Shown here: in pieces, positions 50,109-58,829 of the stretch | Numbering within the stretch: the first letter of the stretch is position 1 | Layout of the letters: each line of letters begins with the position of its first letter | Source: Verrucomicrobiaceae bacterium | GTDB taxonomy: Bacteria > Verrucomicrobiota > Verrucomicrobiia > Verrucomicrobiales > Verrucomicrobiaceae | Length of the DNA: 64,000 nt | Assembly: GCA_947458455.1 (NCBI GenBank) | Contig: CANGYJ010000015.1 | Span: 51,881 to 115,880 of the forward strand | Reading direction: 5' to 3' | Program-made: the position numbers and the translations under genes | The notes under the pieces: model-generated | What the model saw: only the letters and a program-made list of their open reading frames with translations | Databases searched by the model: none | What the model was told of the DNA's origin: nothing

Positions 50109-50241
50109 TCGTCCTCCTACTCGAACTCGTCCTCGTCCTCGATTCTCCAGCCCCCATTTCAGTTTCCCATTCCTCCATCCTGCTCGGGACTTCGACGCGA
50201 TTTCATCGAGGACGAGTTCGAGTAGGAGGACGAGGACGATC
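50108..50241. repeat. Inverted short-word repeat W7 (GTCCTC family)
   Basis: The 25-base segments 50111-50135 and 50207-50231 are exact reverse complements, extended on one side by one extra TCGTCC word in each arm. It fills most of the gap between the ATPase and permease genes. Confidence 0.82.
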
Positions 50242-50252
50242 CACCGAAGCCC

Positions 50253-53200
50253 ATGTCCCGCCTCTCCCTCATCCTCACCTCCGCACGCCACTACTGGCGC
50301 GGCCATCTCGGCCTGCTCTTCGGTGCCTTCCTGGCCTCCGCCATCCTCAGCGGCTCGCTCTTCGTCGGCGATAGCGTCCGCGCCAGCCTGCGACGCGTGG
50401 CGGCCTTCCGTCTCGGCCAAATCCAAAGTGGCGTACTCGGTGGTGACCGCTGGTTCACCGAAAAACTCGCCAGCGAATCGCAGAGCGTGCCCTTCATCTT
50501 CGCCACTGGTTCCGCCAGTGCAGGCACTGGCAATGTCCGCGTCAACAACGCTCAGATCCTCGGCGTGGATGACAGCTTTTGGTCGCTCAGCCCCAGCAGC
50601 AAAAAGATCGCTCTCGGCTCCAACGAGATCGCCATCAACGAACCGCTCGCCCGCAAGCTCAACGCCAAAACCGGCGATAGCCTTCTCCTGCGCCTCGAAC
50701 GCCCCAGCGCCATCTCCCGCGATGCCCCGCTCTCCGGTTCCACGAATGAGCAAGTGACGCTCCGCCGCACCATCGCCGCCATTTTGCCGCCCGAGGACTT
50801 CGGCGCCTTCCAACTCATCGCCTCGCAGATCACGCCGGATACCGCGTTCGTGGCTTTGAGTGATCTTCAAAAGCAGATCGACATGGAAGAGCGAGTGAAT
50901 GGCGTGCTCAGTGCCCGTACACCGCCTCTCCGAGGCGGCCCATCTGAGAAGCCGCCTGAGACAGGCGGTGTACAAGCTCTCGATCCCTCCAAACGCACCC
51001 TCGAAGACTTCGGCCTCAAGCTCACTCGTGTGTCGGGAGCCCAAAAAGAATGGGAAATCAGCACCAGCCGCGTCTTCCTCGATCCCATCCTCGCCGAAAA
51101 ACTCCTCGCCACCCCGCAGGCCTACGGCGTGCTCACCTACCTCGTGAACGGCATCACCTCCGCGAAGGGCGGCACGCCTTACTCGATGATCACCGCGGCA
51201 GATCGGATGCAGAGGTCAGAAGTGAAAAGTGAGAAGTCAGAAGTGACGATAACCCAATGGCTCGCCGACGATCACAACCTCCAAGTCGGCGATGACCTCA
51301 CCCTGAAATACTTCACCGTGGGCCTCGGGCGTGAATTGAAACAAGCGGACGCCATCTTCAAAGTATCCAAAATCCTGCCGATGACCGATCCCGAGGTCAC
51401 GAAGGCTTGGACGCCCGAATTCCCCGGCGTCTCCGACGTGGACAACTGCCGCGATTGGGAACCCGGCATCCCGATGGACATGAAGGCCATCCGCGACAAA
51501 GACGAAAAGTATTGGGACGACTACAAAGGCACACCGAAAGGCTTCATCAGCCTCGCCGATGGTCAAAAGCTTTGGAACAACCGCTTCGGTGCCCACACCG
51601 CCATACGCTTCCCCGATTCGGGACAAGACGAAGCCACGCTGAAGCACGAGATCGTCTCCAAACTCCAGCTCAGCGACATCGGCCTCGTTCCACGAAACTT
51701 CAAAGCCGATGCCGATGCCGCCGCGAAAGGCAGCGTGGACTTCGGAGGCCTCTTCATCGGCCTCAGCCTGTTCCTCATCGCCGCCGCGCTCGTCTTCGCC
51801 GCGTTGCTCTTCTTGTTCACGCTGGAGCGTCGAGCCTCGCAAATCGGTCTCCTGCTCGCCATCGGTTGGACACCGAAGAACGTCCGCCGCGTGCTGCTGC
51901 TCGAAGCCGGTGTCATCGCCATCGTCGGCGTGCTCCTCGGCATCCTCGGTGGTCGTTTCTACACGCAGCTCGCCCTCGACGGCCTCTCCGGTGCCTGGAG
52001 CGGAGCCGCCAAAGGTCTTCCGCTCGTCTTTGAAGCCAGCCTCGTCACTCAAATCGCCGCCAGCCTCGGCACGCTGGTCGTGGTGCTGCTCACGCTCGGG
52101 TGGGCCAGCCGCAAACTCTTCACCACGCCCGCTCGCCATCTCATCGACGGCTCCATCACATCGAATAACTCACGTCTCACCTCTCACTCGCTCCTATCCG
52201 CCCATCTCACGCTGCTCATCGCCCTCGCCCTCATTCCCGCCGCGATGGCTTCCAGCGACCCGATGCCTGTCTCCGGCCTTTTCTTCGGCTCCGGCATGCT
52301 ACTCATGATCGCAGGCCTGCTCTACCTCCGCCGCTGGATGCGGCGCGACAGCACCTCGCTGGCTCAAACCCTCACGCAGATCGGTCTGCGAAACATCTCG
52401 CGACGCACCTCGCGCAGCCTGGCCGTCATCGGCATGATGGCGGGCGGCATCTTCCTCGTCGTCGCCGTGAATGCCTTCCGCATGGATGCCACCGAAGCGG
52501 GCATCGGCGGCTTCGCGCTCATTGGCGAATCATCCTTGCCCGTTTACGAGGATTTGAACTCCAAAGCCGGTCGCGAGGCCTTCGCGCTGGATGAGGAACT
52601 TCTCGCCCAAACCACCCTCGTGCCCTTCCGCGTCCGCGAAGGCGATGACGCGAGCTGTTTGAACCTCAACCGGGCACAGAAGCCTCAACTCGTCGCCGTG
52701 GACTTCGCCAAGCTCGCGGATCGTTTTGCCTTCGCCTCCGGTTCCCTGCCCCAACAGCCACTCGAAGCCCTTGCCGATCAAGCCACCGCCATGTGGGGTC
52801 TCGGCAAAGGCGTGGGTGATACCATCGACTACACCGCCGCCGATGGCAGCACCTTCCAAGTGAAGCTCACCGGCCTGCTCGCGGGTTCGGTGCTGCAAGG
52901 CAAGGTCATCATCGGCGAGACCTCCTACCTCGCCAGATACCCCGATGCCGCCGGCTACCGCTTCTTCCTCATCGATTCCGACAAGCCGGAGCCAGTCAGC
53001 GCCCATCTCACGCGACAGCTTGAGCAGCGCGGCCTCGCCCTCGAACCCGCGAAGCAGCGCCTCGAAGCCTTCCTCGCCGTGCAAAACACCTACATCGGCA
53101 TCTTCACCATCCTCGGTGGTCTCGGCGTGCTGCTCGGCACCGCCGGCCTCGGCGTGCTTGTTGCTCGTCATGTGCTGGAGCGACGCGGCGAGCTCGGCCT

Positions 53201-53468
53201 CATGCAGGCCCTCGGCTTCCGTTCCGGCGCTTTGCGCCGCCTCATCCTCGGTGAGCATGCCGCTCTGCTCCTCATCGGTGTGCTACTCGGCAGCCTCACC
53301 GCCGCCCTCGCCGTCTTCCCTGCTCTCCAACAAGGCGGCGGCGATCTCCCGCTCGGCTTCCTCGGTTCCTTGATCGGCGGCATTTTGCTCCTCGGCCTCC
53401 TCATCTGCCTCATCGCCACGGTTTTCGCCGTGCGTGGCAAATTGATTGAATCCATCCGGCGTGAGTAA
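50253..53468 (+). CDS. FtsX-like ABC permease, very large form
   Basis: 1071 residues. It contains two FtsX permease cores (membrane segments near 500-640 and 930-1060), with an N-terminal helix (about 20-40) and a large periplasmic domain; extra helices near 650-690 and 730-755 make it resemble the DUF214/YbbP type. The N-terminal region matches 'ABC transporter permease' of PVC genomes. It partners the ATPase at 49434. Doublet C (50917-50973) and two short-word tracts (51214-51247, 52165-52190) are read through in frame in periplasmic or loop regions, which tolerate them. Confidence 0.9.
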   Translation: MSRLSLILTSARHYWRGHLGLLFGAFLASAILSGSLFVGDSVRASLRRVAAFRLGQIQSGVLGGDRWFTEKLASESQSVPFIFATGSASAGTGNVRVNNAQILGVDDSFWSLSPSSKKIALGSNEIAINEPLARKLNAKTGDSLLLRLERPSAISRDAPLSGSTNEQVTLRRTIAAILPPEDFGAFQLIASQITPDTAFVALSDLQKQIDMEERVNGVLSARTPPLRGGPSEKPPETGGVQALDPSKRTLEDFGLKLTRVSGAQKEWEISTSRVFLDPILAEKLLATPQAYGVLTYLVNGITSAKGGTPYSMITAADRMQRSEVKSEKSEVTITQWLADDHNLQVGDDLTLKYFTVGLGRELKQADAIFKVSKILPMTDPEVTKAWTPEFPGVSDVDNCRDWEPGIPMDMKAIRDKDEKYWDDYKGTPKGFISLADGQKLWNNRFGAHTAIRFPDSGQDEATLKHEIVSKLQLSDIGLVPRNFKADADAAAKGSVDFGGLFIGLSLFLIAAALVFAALLFLFTLERRASQIGLLLAIGWTPKNVRRVLLLEAGVIAIVGVLLGILGGRFYTQLALDGLSGAWSGAAKGLPLVFEASLVTQIAASLGTLVVVLLTLGWASRKLFTTPARHLIDGSITSNNSRLTSHSLLSAHLTLLIALALIPAAMASSDPMPVSGLFFGSGMLLMIAGLLYLRRWMRRDSTSLAQTLTQIGLRNISRRTSRSLAVIGMMAGGIFLVVAVNAFRMDATEAGIGGFALIGESSLPVYEDLNSKAGREAFALDEELLAQTTLVPFRVREGDDASCLNLNRAQKPQLVAVDFAKLADRFAFASGSLPQQPLEALADQATAMWGLGKGVGDTIDYTAADGSTFQVKLTGLLAGSVLQGKVIIGETSYLARYPDAAGYRFFLIDSDKPEPVSAHLTRQLEQRGLALEPAKQRLEAFLAVQNTYIGIFTILGGLGVLLGTAGLGVLVARHVLERRGELGLMQALGFRSGALRRLILGEHAALLLIGVLLGSLTAALAVFPALQQGGGDLPLGFLGSLIGGILLLGLLICLIATVFAVRGKLIESIRRE
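50917..50973. repeat. Palindromic doublet C (REP/BIME-like), in frame inside the permease gene
   Basis: Two 23-base arms, 50917-50939 and 50951-50973 (inverted), each begin with GTACA and have stem CCGCCT/AGGCGG. An inner pair is C-G in one arm and G-C in the other. The whole is 57 bases, exactly 19 codons, so the frame is kept (near residue 225). Confidence 0.85.
51214..51247. repeat. In-frame short-word repeat W2a (AGAAGTGA)
   Basis: About four copies of AGAAGTGA/AGTGAGAAGT-like words encode SEVKSEKSEV in the permease, near residue 325. Confidence 0.6.
52165..52190. repeat. In-frame short-word repeat W2b (CTCACCTCTCAC, opposite orientation)
   Basis: Words such as CTCACGTCTCACCTCTCAC are the same type as W2a read from the other strand. 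They encode NSRLTSHSLL in the permease, near residue 642. Confidence 0.45.
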
Positions 53469-53489
53469 GGGCCAAATACCCATCCTGAC

Positions 53490-53801
53490 ATGAGCCACCT
53501 GATCCCAGCACCCCAGCCCAGCGGCGGCGAGTTTCTGCTTTATCAGTCCGAGGACGGACGCACCAAGCTGGACGTGCGGCTGGTGGAGCACACGGTCTGG
53601 CTCAGCCAGAAACAGCTCACCGAGCTGTTTGGCAAGGCGAAGGGAACGATCAGCGAGTACATCAAGCACATCTTTGAGGATCAGGAGCTGGAGGAAGCTT
53701 CAGTTGTTCGGTTTTACCGAACAACTGCCGCCGACGGCAAAGCCTATGAGGTGGCGCACTACAATCTGGACCTGGTGCTGGCGCTCGGCTTCCGGGTAAA
53801 A
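53490..53801 (+). pseudogene. RhuM-like virulence protein, N-terminal fragment
   Basis: The first 104 residues resemble RhuM-family proteins (SEDGRTKLDVRLVEHTVWLSQKQLTELFGKAKGTISEYIKHIF, VVRFYRTTAADGKAYEVAHYNLDLVLALGFRVKS). After FRVKS the frame goes into unrelated sequence, where a full protein should continue for about 200 residues. I treat it as a truncated gene; an in-frame extension to 53927 is unrelated sequence. A strong hairpin (CAGTTGTTCGG/CCGAACAACTG, 53708-53734) is inside it. Its role is unknown; the family is found in mobile islands. Confidence 0.75.
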
Positions 53802-53876
53802 TCGCGCTGCAGCACAGGCTCGTGGCAGCCACCGACATTCCGCTTGCGTGCCCGGAGCTGTCCAAGCACCTTTAAT
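53802..53876 (+). other. Short gene remnant between the RhuM fragment and the kinase-like remnant
   Basis: In another frame this reads KIALQHRLVAATDIPLACPELSKHL before a stop at 53874-53876. It looks like the C-terminal end of a gene of which the beginning is absent. I do not recognise it. Confidence 0.35.
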
Positions 53877-53893
53877 CAGCTTGGAACCACATC

Positions 53894-54624
53894 ATGGCCT
53901 CGAATCAAGACACCTCCAAAACGCTGAAGCCCTATGCGGAGGTCCGCAGGGGCTTCTCCGAAGCGCGGCGGCATCAGTGGCTGACGCAAGGAGCGGTGAC
54001 GCTGGTGGCGATCCAGAAGATCCAACAGAGCCGGAAATACGCGCGCTCGCCCGTTTCAGCCATGAAACGGGCCTGATGCTGGAGACGGCGGCGGTGCGGC
54101 AACTGCTGGATGAAGCGCTGTTTGTAGGCCAAGGCATGGAACACCGGGTGGTGGCACCTCATGGATCAGCCTGCGTGCTCAAAGACTATGACCCAAGGCT
54201 GATCGATCTGGAGACCTTTGAGGTCTTCTACAAGCCGGCGGAACAGCTCTTCGACTACCTGACGGATCATTTGCTGGCGAACCACTTCTTTGGCGATGAC
54301 ATCCGTCTTTACGGCTTCCATCTCGTCGAATCTCATCTGCATGTGCTGCTTTCCCAGCCCTTCATCGCTGGGTGTCACCCGGACTGGGAAGAGATGGTGG
54401 CTCGGCTGGAGAATCAGGGCCTGATGCATGAGCGACAGGGCAGTCAGATGTCCCGATTCTGGGTGGATGGCGGCGAGGCTGGCCGGATTTTGGTGACGGA
54501 TGTCCACGAGGACAATGTGATCGTGACCTCATCTGGAGCAGCCCACCCGATTGACGTCCATTTTTCCTTCCGCAGCCGGGACGCACGGCTCCTTGCTTTG
54601 CAAAAGCTCGGCCTGTGGCCATGA
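53894..54624 (+). pseudogene. Polyvalent-protein-kinase-like gene with a frameshift
   Basis: An N-terminal piece (MASNQDTSKTLKPYAEVRRGFSEARRHQ... ending IQKIQQSRKYA) is joined near 54040 to another frame that continues HETGLMLETAAVRQLLDEALFVGQGMEHRVV, SACVLKDYDPRL and the end of the protein at 54624. The pattern GDDIRLYGFHLVESHLHVLLSQPFI and TDVHEDNVIV resembles the kinase-like domain of phage polyvalent proteins; I am moderately sure. A palindrome with a 10-bp stem, GCCCGTTTCA-GCCA-TGAAACGGGC, lies at the join (54047-54070). It could be a fossil of an insertion. Confidence 0.5.
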
Positions 54625-54643
54625 AATCCTCCGTGTTCTCATG

Positions 54644-54790
54644 GGGATGCTCGGCATCGACAAGACCAAGGACGTGATCGCCCAGGTGCGGCAGCAGATG
54701 AAGGCCATGGTCAAACCCGAGGACTACGAGAAGACCGCTACCCGCATTGAGGAACTCCGCTGGCAGAACAACACTCGGTTTGATCTCTGA
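54644..54790 (+). other. C-terminal remnant of an unknown protein
   Basis: MLGIDKTKDVIAQVRQQMKAMVKPEDYEKTATRIEELRWQNNTRFDL ends at a TGA at 54788-54790. The upstream in-frame part overlaps the end of the kinase-like gene and looks non-coding, so only the last 48 or so residues look real. Together with the two preceding entries it makes a graveyard of accessory genes. Confidence 0.4.
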
Positions 54791-54837
54791 TCACGGGCTG
54801 AAGCCCGAACTACGAACGAAGAACCAAGAACAGCCCT

Positions 54838-56139
54838 TCACGGAATCCGCACGATGCCCGCGCCGACGGCGGTGGTCGCGGCACCGGTGGGGCGGGCGGA
54901 GCGGATGAGGACGGTGGGGATGTTCGCAGGCTGGTAGCCGCGACCGGCGAGATAGGCGGCCACGCCGCTGACGATGGCGGTGGCCTGCGAGGTGCCGCTG
55001 CCGATGACGAGCTTGTTGGAAGTGTAAGCGGAGACGATGCCCACGCCGGGAGCGACGAGTGAAAGGCCCTGGCCGGAATTGGAGAACCAGGCCTGCCTGC
55101 CGCTCGCATCCACCGCGCCCACGCTGACCACGCCGGGCAAAGCGGCGGGATACGACAGCATATTCGCCTGCTCATTGCCCGCTGCCGCGATGATCACCGC
55201 CCCCCGACTGATGGCATACGCGACGGCCTGATCGAGCACGGGCGAACCCTGCGTGGAGCCGAGGCTGATGTTGATGACCTTGGCCCCGGCATCCACCGCC
55301 TGAACGATGCCACTGGAGAGCAGCGAGGTATTGCTGGCCCCTTGTGGATCGGCCACGCGGACATCGAGGATCTTCGCCGCTGGTGCCACGCCGCTGACTT
55401 TTTCATCGGAACCGGTGATGAGTGAGGTCATCGCGGTTCCGTGACCATGAAACTCCTGCCCGTCGTTCACGAGGTCGAGATGCGTGATGGAGATGCCTTG
55501 CAGCGACGGATGATCCACCACGCCGCTGTCGAGCACCGCCACGGTCACACCCGCGCCCCAGCCGGTGCGGTTCACCGGTGCCCCGATGAAATCCAGGCCC
55601 TGCGATTGAAAAGGCTGCATCCCGCCTGCGTTCGCCGTGTCCTTGGAAGGCTGCTGCGGCAGGCCTGGAATGCGAGCGTTCCAATTGGCCCCGGCGTGCG
55701 TGTAATCCTGGGCATTGGCCGTTACCTCACGCTGAAGGTCCTGCACGTTTTTATAGCGAACCCGGGCGGTGAGCAGCTTCGGATCGATGCTGACAATGAT
55801 GAGTCCTTCTTTGGCGGCGCGGGCTTTGAATGCCTCCAGGGCCGCTTCGTTCTTGAAGCTGAGCAAAGCCTCACCCGGCACCGCTTCGGGATGCTGGAGG
55901 TCTTCGAGGAGTTCCGCGGCGAGATCCCGATCTGCGGCGGATTCGGTCTTCGTCGGAGCTGTCGCCACGGCGGCCACTGCACCCGGCGAAGTCACGCGAG
56001 AGGCCTTTTTTGGTCGCCCGGTCACCAGCTCGGTCACGGGCACTTCCGGCCCCTGCATCTCTTTGACCATCCACCCGAGCGCCACCGCCATGACGGCAAA
56101 GGCGACGAGGCAGAGCGAGACAAGGTGGCGGCGGTTCAT
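54838..56139 (-). CDS. Subtilisin-like serine protease (S8), exported or membrane-anchored
   Basis: 433 residues. An N-terminal hydrophobic segment (LVSLCLVAFAVMAVALGWMV) is an uncleaved signal anchor or signal peptide. The triad is in VAVLDSGVVDHP (Asp), FHGHGTAMTSLI (His) and GSGTSQATAIVSG (Ser); the oxyanion Asn is in AAAGNEQANM. Residues about 90-160 look like an I9-type inhibitor propeptide. It probably degrades proteins outside the cytoplasm. Confidence 0.92.
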   Translation of the reverse strand: MNRRHLVSLCLVAFAVMAVALGWMVKEMQGPEVPVTELVTGRPKKASRVTSPGAVAAVATAPTKTESAADRDLAAELLEDLQHPEAVPGEALLSFKNEAALEAFKARAAKEGLIIVSIDPKLLTARVRYKNVQDLQREVTANAQDYTHAGANWNARIPGLPQQPSKDTANAGGMQPFQSQGLDFIGAPVNRTGWGAGVTVAVLDSGVVDHPSLQGISITHLDLVNDGQEFHGHGTAMTSLITGSDEKVSGVAPAAKILDVRVADPQGASNTSLLSSGIVQAVDAGAKVINISLGSTQGSPVLDQAVAYAISRGAVIIAAAGNEQANMLSYPAALPGVVSVGAVDASGRQAWFSNSGQGLSLVAPGVGIVSAYTSNKLVIGSGTSQATAIVSGVAAYLAGRGYQPANIPTVLIRSARPTGAATTAVGAGIVRIP

Positions 56140-56176
56140 GCCCTAGTCTCCCGGTTGGCGAGCGATGTGGCAAGAA

Positions 56177-57262
56177 TCATTTCTTCTTCAGCAGCCGCAC
56201 GCGATGCGATTCGCTATCGCCGATGAAGACGGTGCCGTCGGCATCGCAGAAGACACCATGCGGGCGGGCCATTTTGCAACCGAGCGGATCGCCATCGGGG
56301 CCATCGCCCTTTTGATTGAGTCCGGCGATGAGTTCGAGGTTGCCCGTCTTCGCATTCACCATGCGGATGGAATGGCTTTCGCAGTCGGCGAGCCACGCGT
56401 TGCCTTCAGCGTCGATGGAAATGCCTTTCGGACCGCTGAGCGTGGCTTCCTTCGCCGGGCCGCCGTGGCCGGTGAAACCGCTTTTGCCGGTGCCGGCGAT
56501 GTGGAAGATCTTCCCGGCCTTCAGGTCGAATTTGAAAACTTGATTCCCTTCCCGCGTGGCGAGCCATAGATTGCCCTGCTTATCAAAATCGAGCGAACGC
56601 GGCCCTTTGAGAGGCGTGCCGCTGATCGGCGAGCCATCAGGCGTCGGTCCCGCTTTGCCCACGCCGGCAAAGGTGCTGATCGTGCCGGTCTTCGTGTCGA
56701 TCTTGCGGATGACGTGGTTGCCGATGTCGCAGACATACAAATCGCCCTCGGGGCCAAACTGGATGCTGTGCGGTTGCTTGAACTGCGCATCCTTCGCCAA
56801 GCCGCCGTCGCCGCTGTAGCCGGGTTTGCCGTTTCCGGCGATGGTCGTGATGATGTTCGTCTGCGAGTCGATCTTCCGCACCGCGTGATTGGTCATATCG
56901 ACGATGTAAAGATCACCCTTCGCATCAAAACGCAGCTCGTGGGGCAGATTGAAAGTGGCCTGCAAAGCGGAGCCGCCATCGCCGCTGTAGCCTTTGGCTC
57001 CCGTGCCTGCGATGGTGCTGATGGTGCCATCCGGTGCCACGCGGCGGATGCGCTGACCGGTGTATTCGCAGAACCAGATCGCCCCGTCCGGCCCACGCAC
57101 CACGCCGAAGGGATTGTCGATGGTGGCCTTCGTCGCCGGACCGCCATCGCCTTCTCCGCCTTTGACACCGGTCCCGGCAAAGGTCGAGATGGTCCAGTCA
57201 GCGGCTTGGAGCAAGGAGCATGGGGCAAGAAGCAGGGCGAGGAGCGTGGAGCGGAGTTTCAT
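56177..57262 (-). CDS. Exported NHL-repeat six-bladed propeller protein
   Basis: 361 residues from MKLRSTLLALLLAPCSLLQAADW. About six repeats of the type GDGGPATKATIDNPFGVVRGPDGAIWFCEYTGQRIRRVAPDG make an NHL/SMP-30-like beta-propeller. It may bind sugars or act as a lactonase-like protein; the relatives with this sequence are mostly unassigned. Longer ORFs upstream on this strand are the reverse of the ABC gene. It is divergent from the sugar ABC ATPase. Confidence 0.82.
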   Translation of the reverse strand: MKLRSTLLALLLAPCSLLQAADWTISTFAGTGVKGGEGDGGPATKATIDNPFGVVRGPDGAIWFCEYTGQRIRRVAPDGTISTIAGTGAKGYSGDGGSALQATFNLPHELRFDAKGDLYIVDMTNHAVRKIDSQTNIITTIAGNGKPGYSGDGGLAKDAQFKQPHSIQFGPEGDLYVCDIGNHVIRKIDTKTGTISTFAGVGKAGPTPDGSPISGTPLKGPRSLDFDKQGNLWLATREGNQVFKFDLKAGKIFHIAGTGKSGFTGHGGPAKEATLSGPKGISIDAEGNAWLADCESHSIRMVNAKTGNLELIAGLNQKGDGPDGDPLGCKMARPHGVFCDADGTVFIGDSESHRVRLLKKK

Positions 57263-57289
57263 GGTGGCTTTTAAAACGAGATGGCTAGG

Positions 57290-57321
57290 ATCATTCATAA
57301 ATCGTAAATCAAAAATTAAAA
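57290..57321. repeat. Short-word AT-rich repeat before the ABC ATPase
   Basis: ATAAATCGTAAATC and AAAAATTAAAATG run immediately into the start codon at 57321. It is a low-complexity word tract like the others, in the leader of the gene. Confidence 0.45.
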
Positions 57322-58829
57322 TGTCCGCTCTCCTCGCCGTCCACCGCATCACGAAGAAATTCCCTGGCGTCACCGCGCTGAAGGACGTGTCCTTTGACCT
57401 CCGGGCGGGCGAGATCCATGCGCTCTGCGGCGAGAACGGTGCTGGCAAAAGCACGCTCATCAAGCTGCTCTCCGGCATCCATCCGCACGGCAGCTACGAG
57501 GGCCGCTTCGAGGTGAATGGCGCGGAAGCACGCTTCACCGGCATCGGTGATGCGGCGAAGGCGGGCATCGCGGTCATTTATCAGGAACTGGCGCTCGTGG
57601 AGGAGATGACGGTGGCAGAAAACATCTTCCTCGGCTGTGAACCGCGACGCTGGGGCGGCTTCATCGACTGGCCGCACATTCATCGCGAGGCCCGCACCTT
57701 GCTGGAGCGCTTCAAAGTGAACCTCGATCCCGCCGCGCAAGTTTCCTCCCTCGGCGTGGGGCAGAAGCAACTCGTCGAAATCGTGAAGGCGCTGGCCAAG
57801 GACAGCCGCATCCTCATTCTCGACGAACCCACCGCCGCGCTCGCCGAGCACGAAGTTCTGATCCTGCTCGATATTCTCCGCGACCTCCGCCAGCGCGGCA
57901 TCGCCTGCGTTTACATCTCTCACAAGCTCGACGAGGTCTTCGGCATCGCCGACCGCATCACGGTGCTACGAGATGGCAGCACGGTGGGCACTCAAGAGGC
58001 CAAAAACACCAACAAAGCCGAGGTTATCCGCCTCATGGTCGGTCGCGAGATTGGCGATCTCTTCCCGCGACGTGCCTCCCAGCCCGGAGAGACCTTGCTG
58101 AAGGTGCAAAACCTCACCGTGGCCGAAAACGATGGCTCGACCCGGTTGCATGGCATCTCGCTCGAACTTCGCGCCGGTGAGGTGCTCGGCATTGGCGGCC
58201 TCATGGGGGCGGGCCGCACGGAGCTCCTCATGCATCTTTTTGGTGCCTGGGGACGTCGTCAGGCCGGTGATGTCACGCTCCAGGGCGATGCGTTGAAAAA
58301 CAACACGCCGCAGCAGAGCATCGAACGCGGCATAGTCCTCGCCAGCGAGGACCGGCGACGCTACGGCCTCGTGCTGGAGCATGAAATTGGCTTCAATCTC
58401 TCGCTCTCCTCTTTGAAGAACATTTGCACTGGCGGCTTCATCCGCCGCAGCGACGAGACCACTCGCAACCAAGCCATCTTTGGCGATCTGCGCATCAAAG
58501 CCACCGGCCTCGATGCCATCGCGGGTCGTCTCTCTGGCGGCAACCAGCAAAAAATCGTGCTTGGCAAAGCCCTGCTGACCGAGCCGAGCGTCATCCTGCT
58601 CGATGAACCCACACGCGGCATCGATGTGGGCGCGAAGATCGAAATCTACGAGATCATCAACCAGCTCACCGCCGCCGGAAAAGCCGTGCTGCTCGTCTCA
58701 AGCGAGCTGCCGGAGCTCATCGGCATGAGCGACCGCATCCTCATGCTTCGTGAAGGCCGCATCGGTGGTGAATTCACCCGCGAGGAAGCCACACAGGAAA
58801 AGCTGATGCACGTGGCGATGACCGCGTGA
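57321..58829 (+). CDS. Sugar ABC transporter ATP-binding protein (two-domain, XylG/RbsA-type)
   Basis: 502 residues with two ABC domains. The first has Walker A GENGAGKST and IYQELALVEEMTVAENIFLG, with signature-like LGVGQKQLVEIV and LILDEPTAAL. The second has GGLMGAGRTELLM and LSGGNQQKIVLGKAL with LLDEPTRGIDVGAK. It would energise monosaccharide import through an RbsC/XylH-type permease and an RbsB/XylF-type binding protein, but neither is adjacent, so it is an orphan or its partners are elsewhere. Start at 57321 is the first ATG after the word repeat. Confidence 0.93.
   Translation: MSALLAVHRITKKFPGVTALKDVSFDLRAGEIHALCGENGAGKSTLIKLLSGIHPHGSYEGRFEVNGAEARFTGIGDAAKAGIAVIYQELALVEEMTVAENIFLGCEPRRWGGFIDWPHIHREARTLLERFKVNLDPAAQVSSLGVGQKQLVEIVKALAKDSRILILDEPTAALAEHEVLILLDILRDLRQRGIACVYISHKLDEVFGIADRITVLRDGSTVGTQEAKNTNKAEVIRLMVGREIGDLFPRRASQPGETLLKVQNLTVAENDGSTRLHGISLELRAGEVLGIGGLMGAGRTELLMHLFGAWGRRQAGDVTLQGDALKNNTPQQSIERGIVLASEDRRRYGLVLEHEIGFNLSLSSLKNICTGGFIRRSDETTRNQAIFGDLRIKATGLDAIAGRLSGGNQQKIVLGKALLTEPSVILLDEPTRGIDVGAKIEIYEIINQLTAAGKAVLLVSSELPELIGMSDRILMLREGRIGGEFTREEATQEKLMHVAMTA

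Noticed and set aside
49293..51044. 583-codon open frame antisense to the ABC genes
   Set aside because: Shadow of ThuA, ATPase and permease codons; no motif, and it crosses a terminator and a repeat.
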